A DNA stretch of 24,992 nucleotides from Pilatotrama ljubarskyi (lineage: Eukaryota; Basidiomycota; Agaricomycetes; Polyporales; Polyporaceae), in assembly GCA_022385805.1 (NCBI GenBank), contig MU277767.1:62456-87447 (forward strand). The letters are read 5' to 3'. This document shows positions 10,335 through 20,781 of the stretch, piece after piece; the first letter of the stretch is position 1; every line of letters begins with the position of its first letter. The notes below the pieces were generated by a model that did no database searches, was not told the DNA's origin, and saw only the letters and a program-made list of their open reading frames with translations. The translations under genes and the position numbers were made by a program.

Positions 10335-10538
10335 TCCGTGCACATCGTCAGCGCGGGCGTGCCATCGCACTCGACCCACATTCTCGACATGGCCTTGAGT
10401 TTACTCTCCCTTAACGTGCTCACTAATCATGCAAGCCGCACACTTACCCGCCTCCTGTGACAGCTGAAGTACGACGTTGCGGTGAATCTGGGCCAGAACG
10501 GCGTCAAGACGGACCAGTGCACAGTGAACCCATACTAG
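10335..10538 (+). pseudogene. Possible relic of the 3' end of an unknown gene
   Basis: Two short in-phase open segments, 10335-10415 (27 codons) and 10464-10538 (24 codons plus TAG), are separated by a 48-nt stretch. That stretch has donor GTGCTC, a CTAAT branch-point-like motif and acceptor GACAG. The second segment reads LKYDVAVNLGQNGVKTDQC then TVNPY and stop, which looks protein-like, and another AG precedes the first segment. No upstream exons or start codon were found and no family is recognised. It could be a decayed gene end or chance. Confidence 0.22.
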
Positions 10539-10645
10539 TTCTCAACCAGGCATATCTTTTGGCCCCTCCGCGGCCGGGCAACTAGGTTGAGTACATTCTG
10601 GACATCAAACTGTCCGTGTAAATCGTCAACGCGATCAAGGATGGC

Positions 10646-10650
10646 AAAAA
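10646..10650 (-). terminator. Pol III terminator of the second tRNA-Glu
   Basis: Five A residues on the plus strand (T5 on the minus strand), three bases past the mature tRNA end. Confidence 0.7.
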
Positions 10651-10653
10651 GCA

Positions 10654-10725
10654 TTCCGACACGGGGAATCGAACCCCGGGCTATCGCGTGAGAGGCGATA
10701 ATGTTAGCCACTACACCATATCGGA
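10654..10725 (-). tRNA. tRNA-Glu (anticodon CTC), inverted copy
   Basis: Its reverse complement is identical over all 72 nt to the tRNA at 781-852, including A box, CTC anticodon, B box and discriminator A. The 5' flanks differ, and the 3' flanks share only a few bases and a T5 stop. This fits an old dispersed gene copy rather than a recent long duplication. It lies between the divergent DHA2 transporter and BTB genes. Confidence 0.96.
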
Positions 10726-11247
10726 TACGCTGGTGCCGTAGCCATAAATCGTCCCAGTCGCCATGATTTGGCACCAAAGTTACAGCAGAGCGTGATAGGT
10801 CTGCCTCTGGGAGACTACACCAAAGTACTCTGTAACCTACTCTACCACAAAGAAGTCATTCCTATGTTGCGCCGTTGCATATCCAGAAGTATGGCAGCGC
10901 TCGCATACCTTTCAAGTTCAGGCTACTAGATGTTAACCCCGGAAGGTCGACCAGTGTCCGGTATGTTCTCGCGGCCGATTTCCTCCTACTAGTAAGTGGC
11001 AAAGACTCTTCAGGGGTGATCACCCCTAGCGTCCTCATGGCGACGTCTACTGTGCGGAGCCTTCACGTTGCCTCATGCCGTTCATACTTTGTGCTGTCAC
11101 GCTACATAAACAGACTGCCAAAACCTTCAATGCTGCGGTAGGAGCTGACCGTCTACACGAGGTCAAGACTTCGTATCTCAGTCCTCCGACCTTTCCTGCG
11201 ACAGCCGTTGTGCTCTGCGCTCACTCAGAGATTTCCCGGTCCTCAAT
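10726..11247. other. Upstream region of the BTB gene
   Basis: Flank between the tRNA 5' end and the BTB start codon. An 88-codon plus ORF (10875-11141) has no recognisable feature. No TATA box was seen close to the start; the promoter is presumed here. Confidence 0.45.
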
Positions 11248-12377
11248 ATGGCGTCGGATGCTGGGACGGAATCTAAGTCGCACAATTCAGGATCGCCAAG
11301 CATCGACGGTGGCGCCGTCCCAAGCTTCCAACAGGACCCTGATCTGTGGTTCGAGGACGGCAGTATCGTGGTCGTCGCGCAGAACACAGGATATCGTGTA
11401 CATACGTCTCTCCTATCTCGACTGTCGCCCATTTTTCGCGACATGATCGCCATCCCTGTGCCGCGGAATGAACATACGGTCCAAGGAGCACCAATCGTCT
11501 ATGTTCCGGATAGTGCGCACGACATGGGATGTCTGCTACGTGCAGTATATGAACCGCGCAGGTACGCACGTTCTCTCATGAGACCACTGATAAATTCGCT
11601 TACACGTGAATGCCGCATAGGCATCTCAACGACAACGAAGCCGACATCCCGTTCGCGAGGATAGCTGCCCTCATGCGTCTCGGTCACAAGTACGAGATGC
11701 CAGACATCGTTAATGAAGCCGCTCGCCACCTTGAGGAGCACTTCATCATCAACTTCAACACTTGGATGGATTATTGCGACGACGAACGCTCCTCAGGCCT
11801 CGAACTGTCAGAAGACCGAGCCGCGGACTATGTGGAGGCCGTGAACCTTGCACGGCTGACGGGCAAGCTCGCCTCCCTTCCCCTCGCCCTTTATAGCTGC
11901 TGTCACCTGCGCATCCCCGAACTTCTGCATGGGGTGGAGCGAGGCTGCGGTGATATCGTGCGTCTGAGCTCTGAGGACACCGAGCGCTGCATTCGAGGTC
12001 GGGAGGGGCTACTGCGCGCATCCTCCGCCTTCCTAGACGTCATCCGGAGCACAAGTCGGCAAGGTCCCAGGCAGTCGTGCGAGAGCGAGGAGAAGTGCGC
12101 TGAGGAACTGGACAAGCTGATGGAGAGCGCCTCACAGATGGCCGGCAGCTACCTCACCACAGAGTTCTTGTCTGGATCGAAGCCGCTTCAGTCCATCAAG
12201 TGGGATCGCGCATGGCACGGGATATGCTACGACTGCCGCAGCTCACTCGCCAGCAGTTATCGAGTCTATCAGCGCATGGCATGGGATGACCTCCTTATCA
12301 TCCTGAATCTCTCGGCGGACGACTTGGGGATCTCCTGGCCCGGGCCGAATCCCTTATGGGGCATGGAGATGGATTAA
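11248..12377 (+). CDS. BTB/POZ domain protein
   Basis: Two exons, 11248-11561 and 11621-12377, total 1071 nt, or 356 aa. The 59-nt intron (GTACGC...CATAG) splits an Arg codon within YEPRRHLND. The BTB fold begins near residue 28, with DPDLWFEDGSIVVVAQNT, then YRVHTSLLSRLSPIFRDMI, the hallmark of a POZ domain (a non-hydrophilic strand followed by a helix with VH..LL...S..F). IPFARIAALMRLGHKYEMPD closes the POZ-like domain, followed by a helical region and a Cys-containing C-terminal segment (HGICYDCRSSL). Such proteins are expanded in mushrooms; the domain dimerises and may serve as a Cul3 adaptor, but no partner domain (Kelch, MATH, zinc finger) is seen here. The function is otherwise unknown. 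The gene is convergent with the sugar transporter downstream. Confidence 0.9.
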
Positions 12378-13162
12378 GCGGCGTAGCTCAGGCAAGTCGT
12401 GTCTTCCTCCTGTCGATGACTTGTCGGCATTCGTGAGTCGCTGAGTCGTAATACCACCTACACAGCTTGTGAGGAGACAACTCGCCGTGACAAAATGTAC
12501 ATGGTGGTCCCCATAGATGGTGAGCATGCGGCACTGCAACGGGTCTCGTACTTGCTGTACTACTAGAAGTATTTTAAGGACTGGCCGTTGGGTACTGTCC
12601 ATGCACAACTCGTGGATTGCCTTGAAGTCCGATCATGCAGCTCCGGATCCCACTTTTTCAACCTTCGTCTCTCCGCTGGCAAAGCGGCGCTGAACAGTCA
12701 CAGGTCAACGGCAGGAGACCCCCGCAACGAAGGGTGCTCAGTGATCATCTCGTCGGTTAAATGTTGGGATTCTAGATGCGGCTCGGAATGTCTGTTTCGT
12801 TTTGGCGACTTTGCTTTGCACACGCGTTCTACAGCTCGTGAGTGGATGAAGGCCCGCCGCCCGTACCATTCTTGCTTACCCGTCGAACACAAGGATACGC
12901 CGTGGCCGAGTGAGGGCGATCCAGGGTAGCATACAGTTCAGGCTCGGTGGCGTGAGAAACAACGATACGATTGACTAGTAATACATTTAGAGAACGATCA
13001 TTATCATCACGAAGGCATCCCATCACTCGATCGCATGTCGAAGGATTAACGAGGTTCTCAAGAGCCAAGAATAGTGGTAGGGGCAACGACACCGAACGAG
13101 GGACGCCAAGTAGTCGTAGAGCGGAATAGGGCAAGGGAGGGGAAGAGGGACGGAGAGGTGTT
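12378..13162. other. Convergent intergenic region (two 3' flanks)
   Basis: Lies between the stop codons of the BTB gene (plus) and the sugar transporter (minus), so it should hold both 3' UTRs. A 113-codon plus ORF at 12588-12929 has no recognisable motif and is not called. No tRNA, repeat or terminator-like structure was noticed. Confidence 0.5.
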
Positions 13163-14839
13163 TTACGCACCGACCTTCTCGTCGTGGCTGTCGACCTCGT
13201 GGACCTCGTGCTAAAGCAACGAAGTATGAGCATAACAATCCTGGGCGACAGCAGACGAGACACGTACCTTCTCGCGAACGACGTCCTGGAGGGTCTTCTT
13301 GCCGACGTCGCGCTTGATCGCCCAGGCGGTGAAGGTGTGTCCCTGCGCGAAGACCTCCTCGATCTCCTCGAGCGTGCGGCCGGCGGTCTCCGGGAACATG
13401 AAGAAGATGTGGATGAAGGCCGCGAAGTTGAACGCGCCGAAGATGAAGTACGTCTTCCAGGCGATGTTAGAGAGACCGGGCGGCACGGCCCACGCGAGCG
13501 CGAAGTTGAACGCCCAGTTCGCGGCTGCGCGACAGCGGTAAGTCTACATGTTAGAGCGAAGAACGAGAGAGGCGACTTACCGGTGGAAACGGAGACGGCC
13601 TTGGCGCGGACGCGCATGGGGAAGATCTCAGCGGGGTAAGTCCAGGAGACGGGACCCATGGTGATGGCGAAACTGCAGACGAAGAGGTAGGAGAACACGA
13701 TGACCGCCTTGGTGATGCCGTCGTGGCCGGTGATGACCCAGACGCGATCGCCGTCAACAGTACCCCACTCTCCGAAGCCGCCCTGGAGACCGCCGACGAG
13801 CATCAGCCAGAAGCCCATGAGGAGCGTGCCAGCAAGAAGCATGGGGCGGCGACCCCACTTGTCGATGTAGATGATGGCAGGGATGGTGAAGAGCACGTTG
13901 AGTACGTATTGCACCGAGTCAGCGATGAGGTTGCCGCGGCGGCCGGTGAGACCCGCGCCCTGGAAGACGTAGATGATGTAGTACATCATGATGTTCATGC
14001 CGGAGAGCTGCGACCACATCTGGAGCGACGCGCCGAGCGAGACACGGCGGACGATGCCAGGCTTGAGGAGGTCGAGGTAGGACTTGGCGCCCTCGGTGCG
14101 CTCGAACCGCACCTGATCCTTGATTTCGTTGATTTCGAGCTGCACGAGCTCGTTGTTCGGGTCACCCTTGCCGTGGAGGTCGGCCAAGATCTCGAGCGCC
14201 TCGTCATCGCTACGGAGGGGTCAGCTTTCCTGTGCGGGATGTGGAGCGTAAGAGACGTACCGGTCGTGGTCGACGAGCCAACGAGGGGACTCGGGGAAGA
14301 AGAGCATGCCGACGGAGAGAATGATGGCGGGGATCATCTGGAGGCCCCAGGGAATCCGGAAGGAAGCATCGCCGTCGATATACGAGCAGCCGAACTCGAC
14401 AAAGTACTGGAGCAGGATACCCCAAGTGATAGACCTGTCACACGGTGAGTCAGTCCATTTTTGCTCGCGGCGAACACGAATGAGCGGGTAGCGCACCATT
14501 GTTGCATAGACACGAGACGGCCACGGATGCGGGGCTCGGTAATCTCAGACTGGTAGAGCGGGACGATCGCGGAGGCGATGCCGACGGAGAGGCCAGAGAT
14601 GATACGGCCGACAACGAGCATACCACGATTCTAGGGAGACACCACGACGTCAGCTGAGCCACACCATGGGAACAGAAGGGGATAGAATGAGGTGCTTCGC
14701 GCCTTCGCCGGTGAGACCGGATCTCAGTTCAAAACCGGCAGAGAAGATCCGCAGTCTATCTAGCACCGGTAGTAATCGCTTTACCGGGGTAGAGGCTCGC
14801 GTACATCGACCAAAAGTGCGAACACGTCGGAACGGGAGG

Positions 14840-14925
<86 letters not shown>

Positions 14926-15425
14926 GGAGATGCTCACCACGGCGGCGCACTGGAGGATACTGCCAATGACCCAGATCCAGCCGCTGAGGATGATGGTCCA
15001 CTTGCGGCCAAACAGATCGGCAAGCTTGGAGACCAGGAGGGCACCGACGAAGGAGCCGGCGGGCATGGAGGCAACGATGGCACCCTGGGCGTTGGGGCCG
15101 GGGTTGCCGAAGGTGTTCTTGTAGGCGTCATTGGAGAGGACGCCGGACATGGACGAGATGTCCAGTCCGAAGAGACCACCGCCGATACATGCGAACGAAC
15201 CTGAAGGAGTATATGTCAGGATCTGGGGAAGCGCAGGGTCGGTGGGCGGGTGCCTTACCGACGATGTACTAGGGGAGGGACGAGCTGTGAGCGGTTGATG
15301 GCGACCGCGATCCTTCAAAACGAGCTCACCGGGTTAGACGCGATAGCGGCGCTGTACTATGGACGAGATGCGGTTCAGAAATCATACAGGTATGCAAGGT
15401 GCGAGTAACATACGCCTTTGCCCAT
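13163..15425 (-). CDS. MFS sugar transporter (hexose-type, 12 TMS)
   Basis: Nine exons on the minus strand: 15425-15414, 15356-15330, 15268-15259, 15200-14938, 14630-14497, 14434-14261, 14209-13581, 13524-13268, 13210-13163. They total 1554 nt, or 517 aa. Sugar:proton symporter of the plasma membrane (TC 2.A.1.1). Family signatures are in order: ADLFGRK (77-83), VPLYQSEITEPRIRGR (127-142), FPESPRWL (195-202), QLSGMN (274-279), DKWGRRP (323-329) and PETAGRTLEE (461-470). The exact sugar is not readable; hexose or a related monosaccharide is most likely. The first three exons code only 4, 9 and about 3 residues, but together give the expected NPYIVGSFACIGGGLFGLD. Intron 4 (14631-14937) is 307 nt and holds the 82-G tract. 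A TATATAA element lies 111 nt upstream of the ATG, so regulated expression is likely. Confidence 0.95.
14843..14924. repeat. 82-nt homopolymer (G)82 inside a sugar-transporter intron
   Basis: Eighty-two uninterrupted G on the plus strand (C on the transcribed sense), starting 12 nt after the intron donor at 14937. Poly-Pro and poly-Gly ORFs over it are artefacts. The true length is uncertain, since such runs are error-prone in all sequencing chemistries. Confidence 0.9.
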
Positions 15426-17170
15426 GGTTGCGACTGAGCGAGCGAGAGCGGGGAAAAGGCTGGATCGCTGGCTGGATGGAAAGCAAAGAGCTCAGACCAC
15501 ACCCGGGGAAAGCAACGGGAGGTGCGGTCGCGAGGTTATATAGCGCGCTAGCGGTGGGTAGTTTGAGCGGTACATGTGGAATGCTTCTGCGGACCGGGCT
15601 GGAGGAGGTCGTCTGACCCAGGCACGAGCGCGGTCCCTCCAGATTTGTGCGGGGACGGCTAGGCGAGTTTTGATGGGTGTGATGGATGAGGAGAATGGTT
15701 GATGCACTCCGTCATCTCTTCCTCCCGTGGCTGCACAGCAAGCAAAAAGCGGTCAGCGACGCTCCAAAGGGGCAGATGAGAGATACGAGGAATGCAGATA
15801 GAGTTTGCGCGCGAAGTATGCCGTCCGCGGCGACAATGGTCACTCGACTGCGAGAGACTCAAGGAATGGCGGCACGGGGACGGCCGCCACAACGTGCGCG
15901 GGGGCGGGATGAGCATGCGGGGCCGACGGCGAAACAAAACAGCCCCCCGGGGATTCTGAACACTACGCCGGAATCGCGATCGACGCTGGTTAGCGAGACC
16001 GGCCCAGGAACGTCCATCCATCTCGTGCGTCTTTTATGAAAGAGCAATCGCAGCCATCGATGGAGTGGGAGGGAGTCATTCCCCTTCATGTGAAAACATA
16101 GAAAACAAGAGAAGGTCAAGCTCATTTTCGGCGGCGCCCACAAGATGCTTCTGAGTCTCAGGGGCAGCAGGATCCCGGTCCGTGCAATGAACTAAGATCG
16201 CAGTGCTCGTCTAGCTGCAAGCGGGCGACTCGCGGTCTCATTTGGCCTTGCGTTATATTGTGCATTTACGATCAGGGAAGGCCCGAGGGGAAGGTAACTT
16301 TGGGAGGATGGGATGGGAGGACGGTGAGACGTTCGACGTGCATGCACGGGGCTGCACTTGCGTTGTGGCGAAGTACTGTGGGTGATAATGAACCTTGCTA
16401 ACAGCAAACTCATGTGGCTCGTGCAAACGCTATGTACTTACGTAGACGCGTGCTCGTGCGCATGGAGGCTGGGCGAGAGGACCGTCTCTCTGGAGAGGTG
16501 GTTGAATATGATGAGGTTTGGCCCACTCTCGGCGACCGGCCGAGCTCCCCAGAAACAACGACCTGCGTGCGCATAATGTATCGCAGGTCTGTCCTACAAA
16601 GTCTACTTACCGTTAGCGGCGTTATTCTCAGCGACTCTCGCATCCGGGGCACACCAGGCTACGCATGTCGTAGGAGATGGTCATGAGGTGACTGGGGCAC
16701 AGAAACCGACTGCCATTTCGCAGAGCAAGAAAGATGAACAGGTGCGAGAGTCCACATGCCTCGATTGACAGATGCGGACAGACTGGAGAAAGCCGGACAA
16801 GGCGAGTCGCGCCACGACGGCACAGACAGCGCTTGTACCGCTTCGCCGAGCGAAGACAATAGGGCGAAGAAAAACAAAACAAGAGGCAAGTGTTTTGGCC
16901 ACACCGACCATATCGAAAGGATTTGAAGTGCGTGGACGGACTTCGCGCAGAGGCAGCCACGGGGGCCAAACAAGACCACACAAGGGATCAGTCAGATCAC
17001 GGACGGCGCAGACGACGCCTTCAACATCCTCCTCGTCGTCATCCACAGCCTCCACGACGCACACGACGCTCCCACCGCCATCTCTGCCGACGACCACGAC
17101 ACCTCACACACCCTCCTCGCTCTTTGCGTGCTGCCAGCCTCCGCCCAGAGCGTCCTCTATCGCCCGAGAC
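15426..17170. other. Divergent promoter region, sugar transporter / samB (1.75 kb)
   Basis: Upstream sequence of two divergently transcribed genes. The left 200 bases hold the transporter TATA box. The right 200 bases are pyrimidine- and CA-rich on the plus strand and are probably the samB 5' UTR. Short overlapping ORFs occur on both strands around 16410-16690 (80-90 codons each) with no motif. No RNA gene or repeat was recognised. Confidence 0.45.
15536..15542 (-). promoter_or_regulatory. TATA box of the sugar transporter
   Basis: TATATAA on the minus strand, 111 nt upstream of the ATG at 15425. CCGGGG at 15503-15508, between the TATA box and the start, matches the SYGGRG carbon-repressor (CreA/Mig1) consensus, but one hexamer is weak evidence in GC-rich DNA. 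Confidence 0.5.
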
Positions 17171-20100
17171 ATGCGGGAGTCCAACTTTGCATTCCCAGCC
17201 CAGAACAGGGCCTGTGTCTGCATCTCCTCACAGCTCTATGACAGACGAGGTACGTCCACCACGCGCATTCTTGTCTTGCAGACGTCCCGACGCAGCTTGC
17301 CGCTACAGCGCTCGACACAAACTCGCCCCTTCCGCTCTTCAACTCCCTCACCCATCTCGTCTATCTCACCTCCACCTCCCCTCGCATCCGCGAGATCATG
17401 ACCATGGACGGCGGCCTAGAACGCCTCGTACGCATCCTTCACGACTTCTGCATCTCTCCGCCACCCCCAGAAAATCCCGCCATTTTCTATGGTCTCTCGC
17501 CTCCCGGGTCACACCCGCCAAAGCCCGTCCCTACCCTCCTGCCCAAGACCTACGACAAGCACGCAGCCTATCGTTTCTCTCTCGCCTTCCAGTGTATCGT
17601 CAACATCGGCGTCCGCGGCAGCGAGCCCATCCGCAGTCGCGTAGTCCAGGCTGGAACGCTCGAGGTCGTCGGCTGCATACTTGAGGCCTGGCTAGCCAGC
17701 AAGGGCTTCCCCGTCGGCCCCAGCGTAGGCGCAAACGGCATGCCCAGGGAGACCAGAGAACAACGCCTCGCCAGGCGTCAGGCGCAGATGGAGTCCAGGC
17801 AGCGAGAACAAGCAGCGGCAATAGCGCGCGCCCTCGAGCGCCAGATAGCTGCCGAACGTCTTCTCAGGTCCTCCGACGCCTCCAACCAGTCCATCGACAT
17901 CTCTCAGGATGTGCGTCGCCCTATGCCATCTCGCTCGTTCCGTCGGACTAACCTCGCACAGGAGCCCATGCAGACCGAACAGGCAACCCCCGGCGCTTCC
18001 CGCGCACAGGATACCGACACATCCGCAGACACCTCCACCAACGCAACTCCCAACGGTGGTAACACACCTACCGGCACCGTCGTAGTCCCCGCCCGAGACC
18101 GCAGTGGCACCATCATCGCCCGTCCCGTCTGGGACCAGCCCACCAATACCACGCGCCGACCGCATCGGTCGCGACTCAACGTACCGGCAGCCTCCGCCGG
18201 TCCATCTACCTCGACATCCGCAGCGAACTCAAGGCCGGAGACCGAGACCGAGGACGATGGCGACGTCGACATGGACCGCGACAGCCGCGATGGCGATGCG
18301 CCTTCGCCTTCTCCTGAGCGCCAACCGTCAGATACAGGCACCATCCGTGCCACGCACTCACGTCGGGCTGTTGGGATCGTCACCGACGCCGCAGGGCCTG
18401 CCGGGCCCGGCGCCTCAATGGACATGAACTCGGACCCCCACATCGTCATCAACGACGAAGGCGTAGTCACGGGTGTGGGAGTGGAGGACGGCATCGTCTC
18501 GCTTGAGGCTAACGACGACTTTGCCATGGGTGCGCCCCCGGGGGCTCCTGGTGCGATAGACGGACCCCCCGCTCGTGCGGTCGCTGACGGACATCCAGGA
18601 GCAGGCGAGCGTACGCCTCGCGCTGGTACTGCTAACCTCCCTATGACAGCAGCACGGCCCGCCATGGGTGGCGCGTTCCTCACATCGCCCACAGCTGAGG
18701 TTCCCGGAGCTCGGCAGACGGAAGGCGCGACGCCGGGTCGGGGCAATAACGCCCGCGGCGCGAACGGGGCCAACGGTGGTGCCGCTGCGGCTGCCGGCGG
18801 TACGCCGCATCACCATCATCACCACCACCATGCGCGCGAGACCGAGACAGGCCCCTACCGCGACGAAGACGTCCTGTTGAGCTTGCAGCTGCTCGCGTAC
18901 CTCAGCAAATACCCCCACTGCCGAGAGGCTTTTTATACCATGCGGCCGAGCTTCCACCCTGCGACGCTTCAGCTTGCGCACGAGGGTCGGTACGGCCAGT
19001 CTTCGTCCAGCGGCTCCAATGGCGCGTCGTCGTCAACATCGGTATCTGCTTCCTCGTCTTCGAGTCGTGTAGCTCAGGCGTCCAATGCGAGCAGCTCTTC
19101 CTCGAACAAGGATCCTCATCCGTTCGTCAAAGCGTTCAACAACGCGACCGGGCGTGGGAAGGAGAAGGAGAAAGAGCGCGCGCCGTCTTCGTCCTCGTCG
19201 AATACCGGCGCGGCCGCGAGTTCGACCCCGCAGGGCGGCAAGCCGCGGATGACGAACGTTTTTGCGCTCGTCGAACGGTTCACGTACCGGCACAGTTCGT
19301 CCGACCTTGAGTCGTCGAACCCGCCTCCCAGCCTTCCCCCGGAGATCCAGTACTGGGCCGGCGTTATCATGCGGAACGCATGCCGGAAGGACGATAGCCG
19401 CGGCGGAATTCGCCAATGTGCTAACAGTGAGTGGTTTGTGGCTCGTCTCAGGATATATTGCTCACAGTCACTTAGTGCTCTGCGGCAAGTGGGAACGATT
19501 CCCGCGCGAGTTCGCCAAGTGCCGGAGATGCAGGAAGGCCAAATACTGTGGGAAGGAGTGCCAGAGCACGGCGTGGAGCGAGGGCCACCGTTTCTGGTGC
19601 AGTGCGAAGGACCCGGAGGAGGACGGCGACCACCACCATCACCATCACCAGAACGGCGAGAGCTCACGTACGGCAGGCAACGGCACGGCGGCGGCGGCGG
19701 CGGCTGCGCCGACCGTGTCCGTGACGTCTGGTGGAACCGTCGTCGGCCGATCCGAACGGCGGGAGGCTCGGGAACGCGAACGGCAAGCACGCGCGACTGC
19801 GGCTGAGACGCGGCTGGCAGCGGAGGAGCGCGGTAACGAGACGACCGCGGCGCATTGGAGAGCGCAGGAGGCACGGTGGCGCGCCGAGATGCAAGCCACC
19901 CTCCAGAATGTCGTCTCTCCAGAGGTTCTCCAAGCGATCGGCGCCGCGAACGGAGCGGCTGCTCAAGGCGGCGCGACGGGAGCAGCCCCAGCAACGGGAC
20001 CGTCGCCTGCGGCTCTGGCGGCGGCGCGTCAAGCGCTACCTGCACTGACGGCCTTCATGGAAGGGACCTGGGCGTATCCGCCTCGTACGGGGCAGCCGTC

Positions 20101-20350
20101 GCGGTGGCCTAACGCAGCTGGTGACCCGTCAATGGTCGGGGCAACAGCCGCAGAACAGGCAAACGGCGCGGCAGCAGGCCGTGACACGGCGCGGGACGAG
20201 GAGATACGCCGAATCATGCAGCGTGTCCAAGGAAGCAGGGCGCAAGTGCAGGATGATGCAGCCACGGCTGCTGGACCTTCGAGAGGGCGCACTGGTGCTG
20301 GGGGCGAGAGCGAAGGGGCGGCCGAGGACGTGGACATGATGATCGACTGA
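17171..20350 (+). CDS. samB: MYND-type zinc finger protein samB / Mub1
   Basis: Three exons, 17171-17249, 17282-19426, 19476-20350, total 3099 nt, or 1032 aa. Introns are 32 nt (short, but frame and family sequence agree) and 49 nt. The N-terminus MRESNFAFPAQNRACVCISS and then PLPLFNSLTHLVYLTSTSPR, IREIMTMDGGLERLVRIL match the family's armadillo-like start. Central residues about 140-530 are low-complexity. RDEDVLLSLQLLAYLSKYPH is a second conserved block. The MYND finger spans 739-783 with C739, C744, C757, C760, C766, C770, H779, C783 (CRRCRKAKYCGKEC core); the last intron splits it at Met742. The C-terminal tail is Ala-rich. In yeast, Mub1 works with the Ubr2 E3 ligase in ubiquitylation of Rpn4; in Aspergillus, samB affects development and cell polarity. 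Two His runs flank the finger (536-543, 794-799). Confidence 0.94.
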
Positions 20351-20781
20351 GATGGCGGTCGTCGTGTCTCTCCCTCCTGGCGTATACCTTCTCGCCCGGC
20401 GTGGACGCTATGTTACGGTTGCCGTGCATAACCCTCTTCCCCCCCTGCCTCTACCTGATAGACGGGCCCTCGGCCGATGATGATGATCTTCTTGCTGGTA
20501 CATACACTTATGTCGCTTTCGGTGCTCGTTTACCCTCGCAATGTAGTATACTCGCACATCCTATCCTATAGCAATCTCATGGCTGTACTCGTGTGTCCCG
20601 CGCCCTATTCTGCATGTTTCCGCTCGAGCGCAAGTCGGAATTTCTAGACGCTTCTCGGGCGTTGTTTGGCCGGAACAAACAAAGGACCTGAAAATCCCCC
20701 GCGTGCGCGACGGGCGCTTAGTGTGCACTGTCACTCGCCGTCTCTCGTCCTCGCTCTTCTCTCTTTCTCTCGCGCGCACAA
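20351..20781. other. samB 3' flank and HSP10 promoter
   Basis: Same-strand intergenic region of 431 nt. The final 60 bases before the HSP10 ATG are CT-rich (TCTCGTCCTCGCTCTTCTC). A heat-shock-element-like site is listed separately. Confidence 0.55.
20642..20654 (+). promoter_or_regulatory. Putative heat-shock element upstream of HSP10
   Basis: TTCTAGACGCTTC fits TTCnnGAAnnTTC with a single mismatch (GAC for GAA), and GAA occurs just upstream with one-base spacing. It lies 128 nt before the HSP10 ATG, as expected for an Hsf1 target. A 13-nt match with one mismatch can also occur by chance. Confidence 0.4.

Larger units (their letters stand above)
9999..10653. other. DHA2 transporter promoter region and tRNA 3' flank
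   Basis: Upstream region of the minus-strand transporter, with a TATA motif at 10173-10178. The stretch 10335-10538 has an exon-intron-exon look on the plus strand and is listed separately. No complete gene is seen. Confidence 0.5.

Noticed and set aside
12588..12929. 113-codon ORF in the convergent region
   Set aside because: No domain or signal peptide; it lies where the two 3' UTRs are expected.
14650..15318. Poly-Pro and poly-Gly proteins spanning the G tract
   Set aside because: Artefacts of translating (G)82; the region is exon plus intron of the sugar transporter.
16414..16686. 90-codon plus ORF in the divergent promoter region
   Set aside because: An ORF of the same size exists on the opposite strand, there is no motif, and no splice-linked exons were found.
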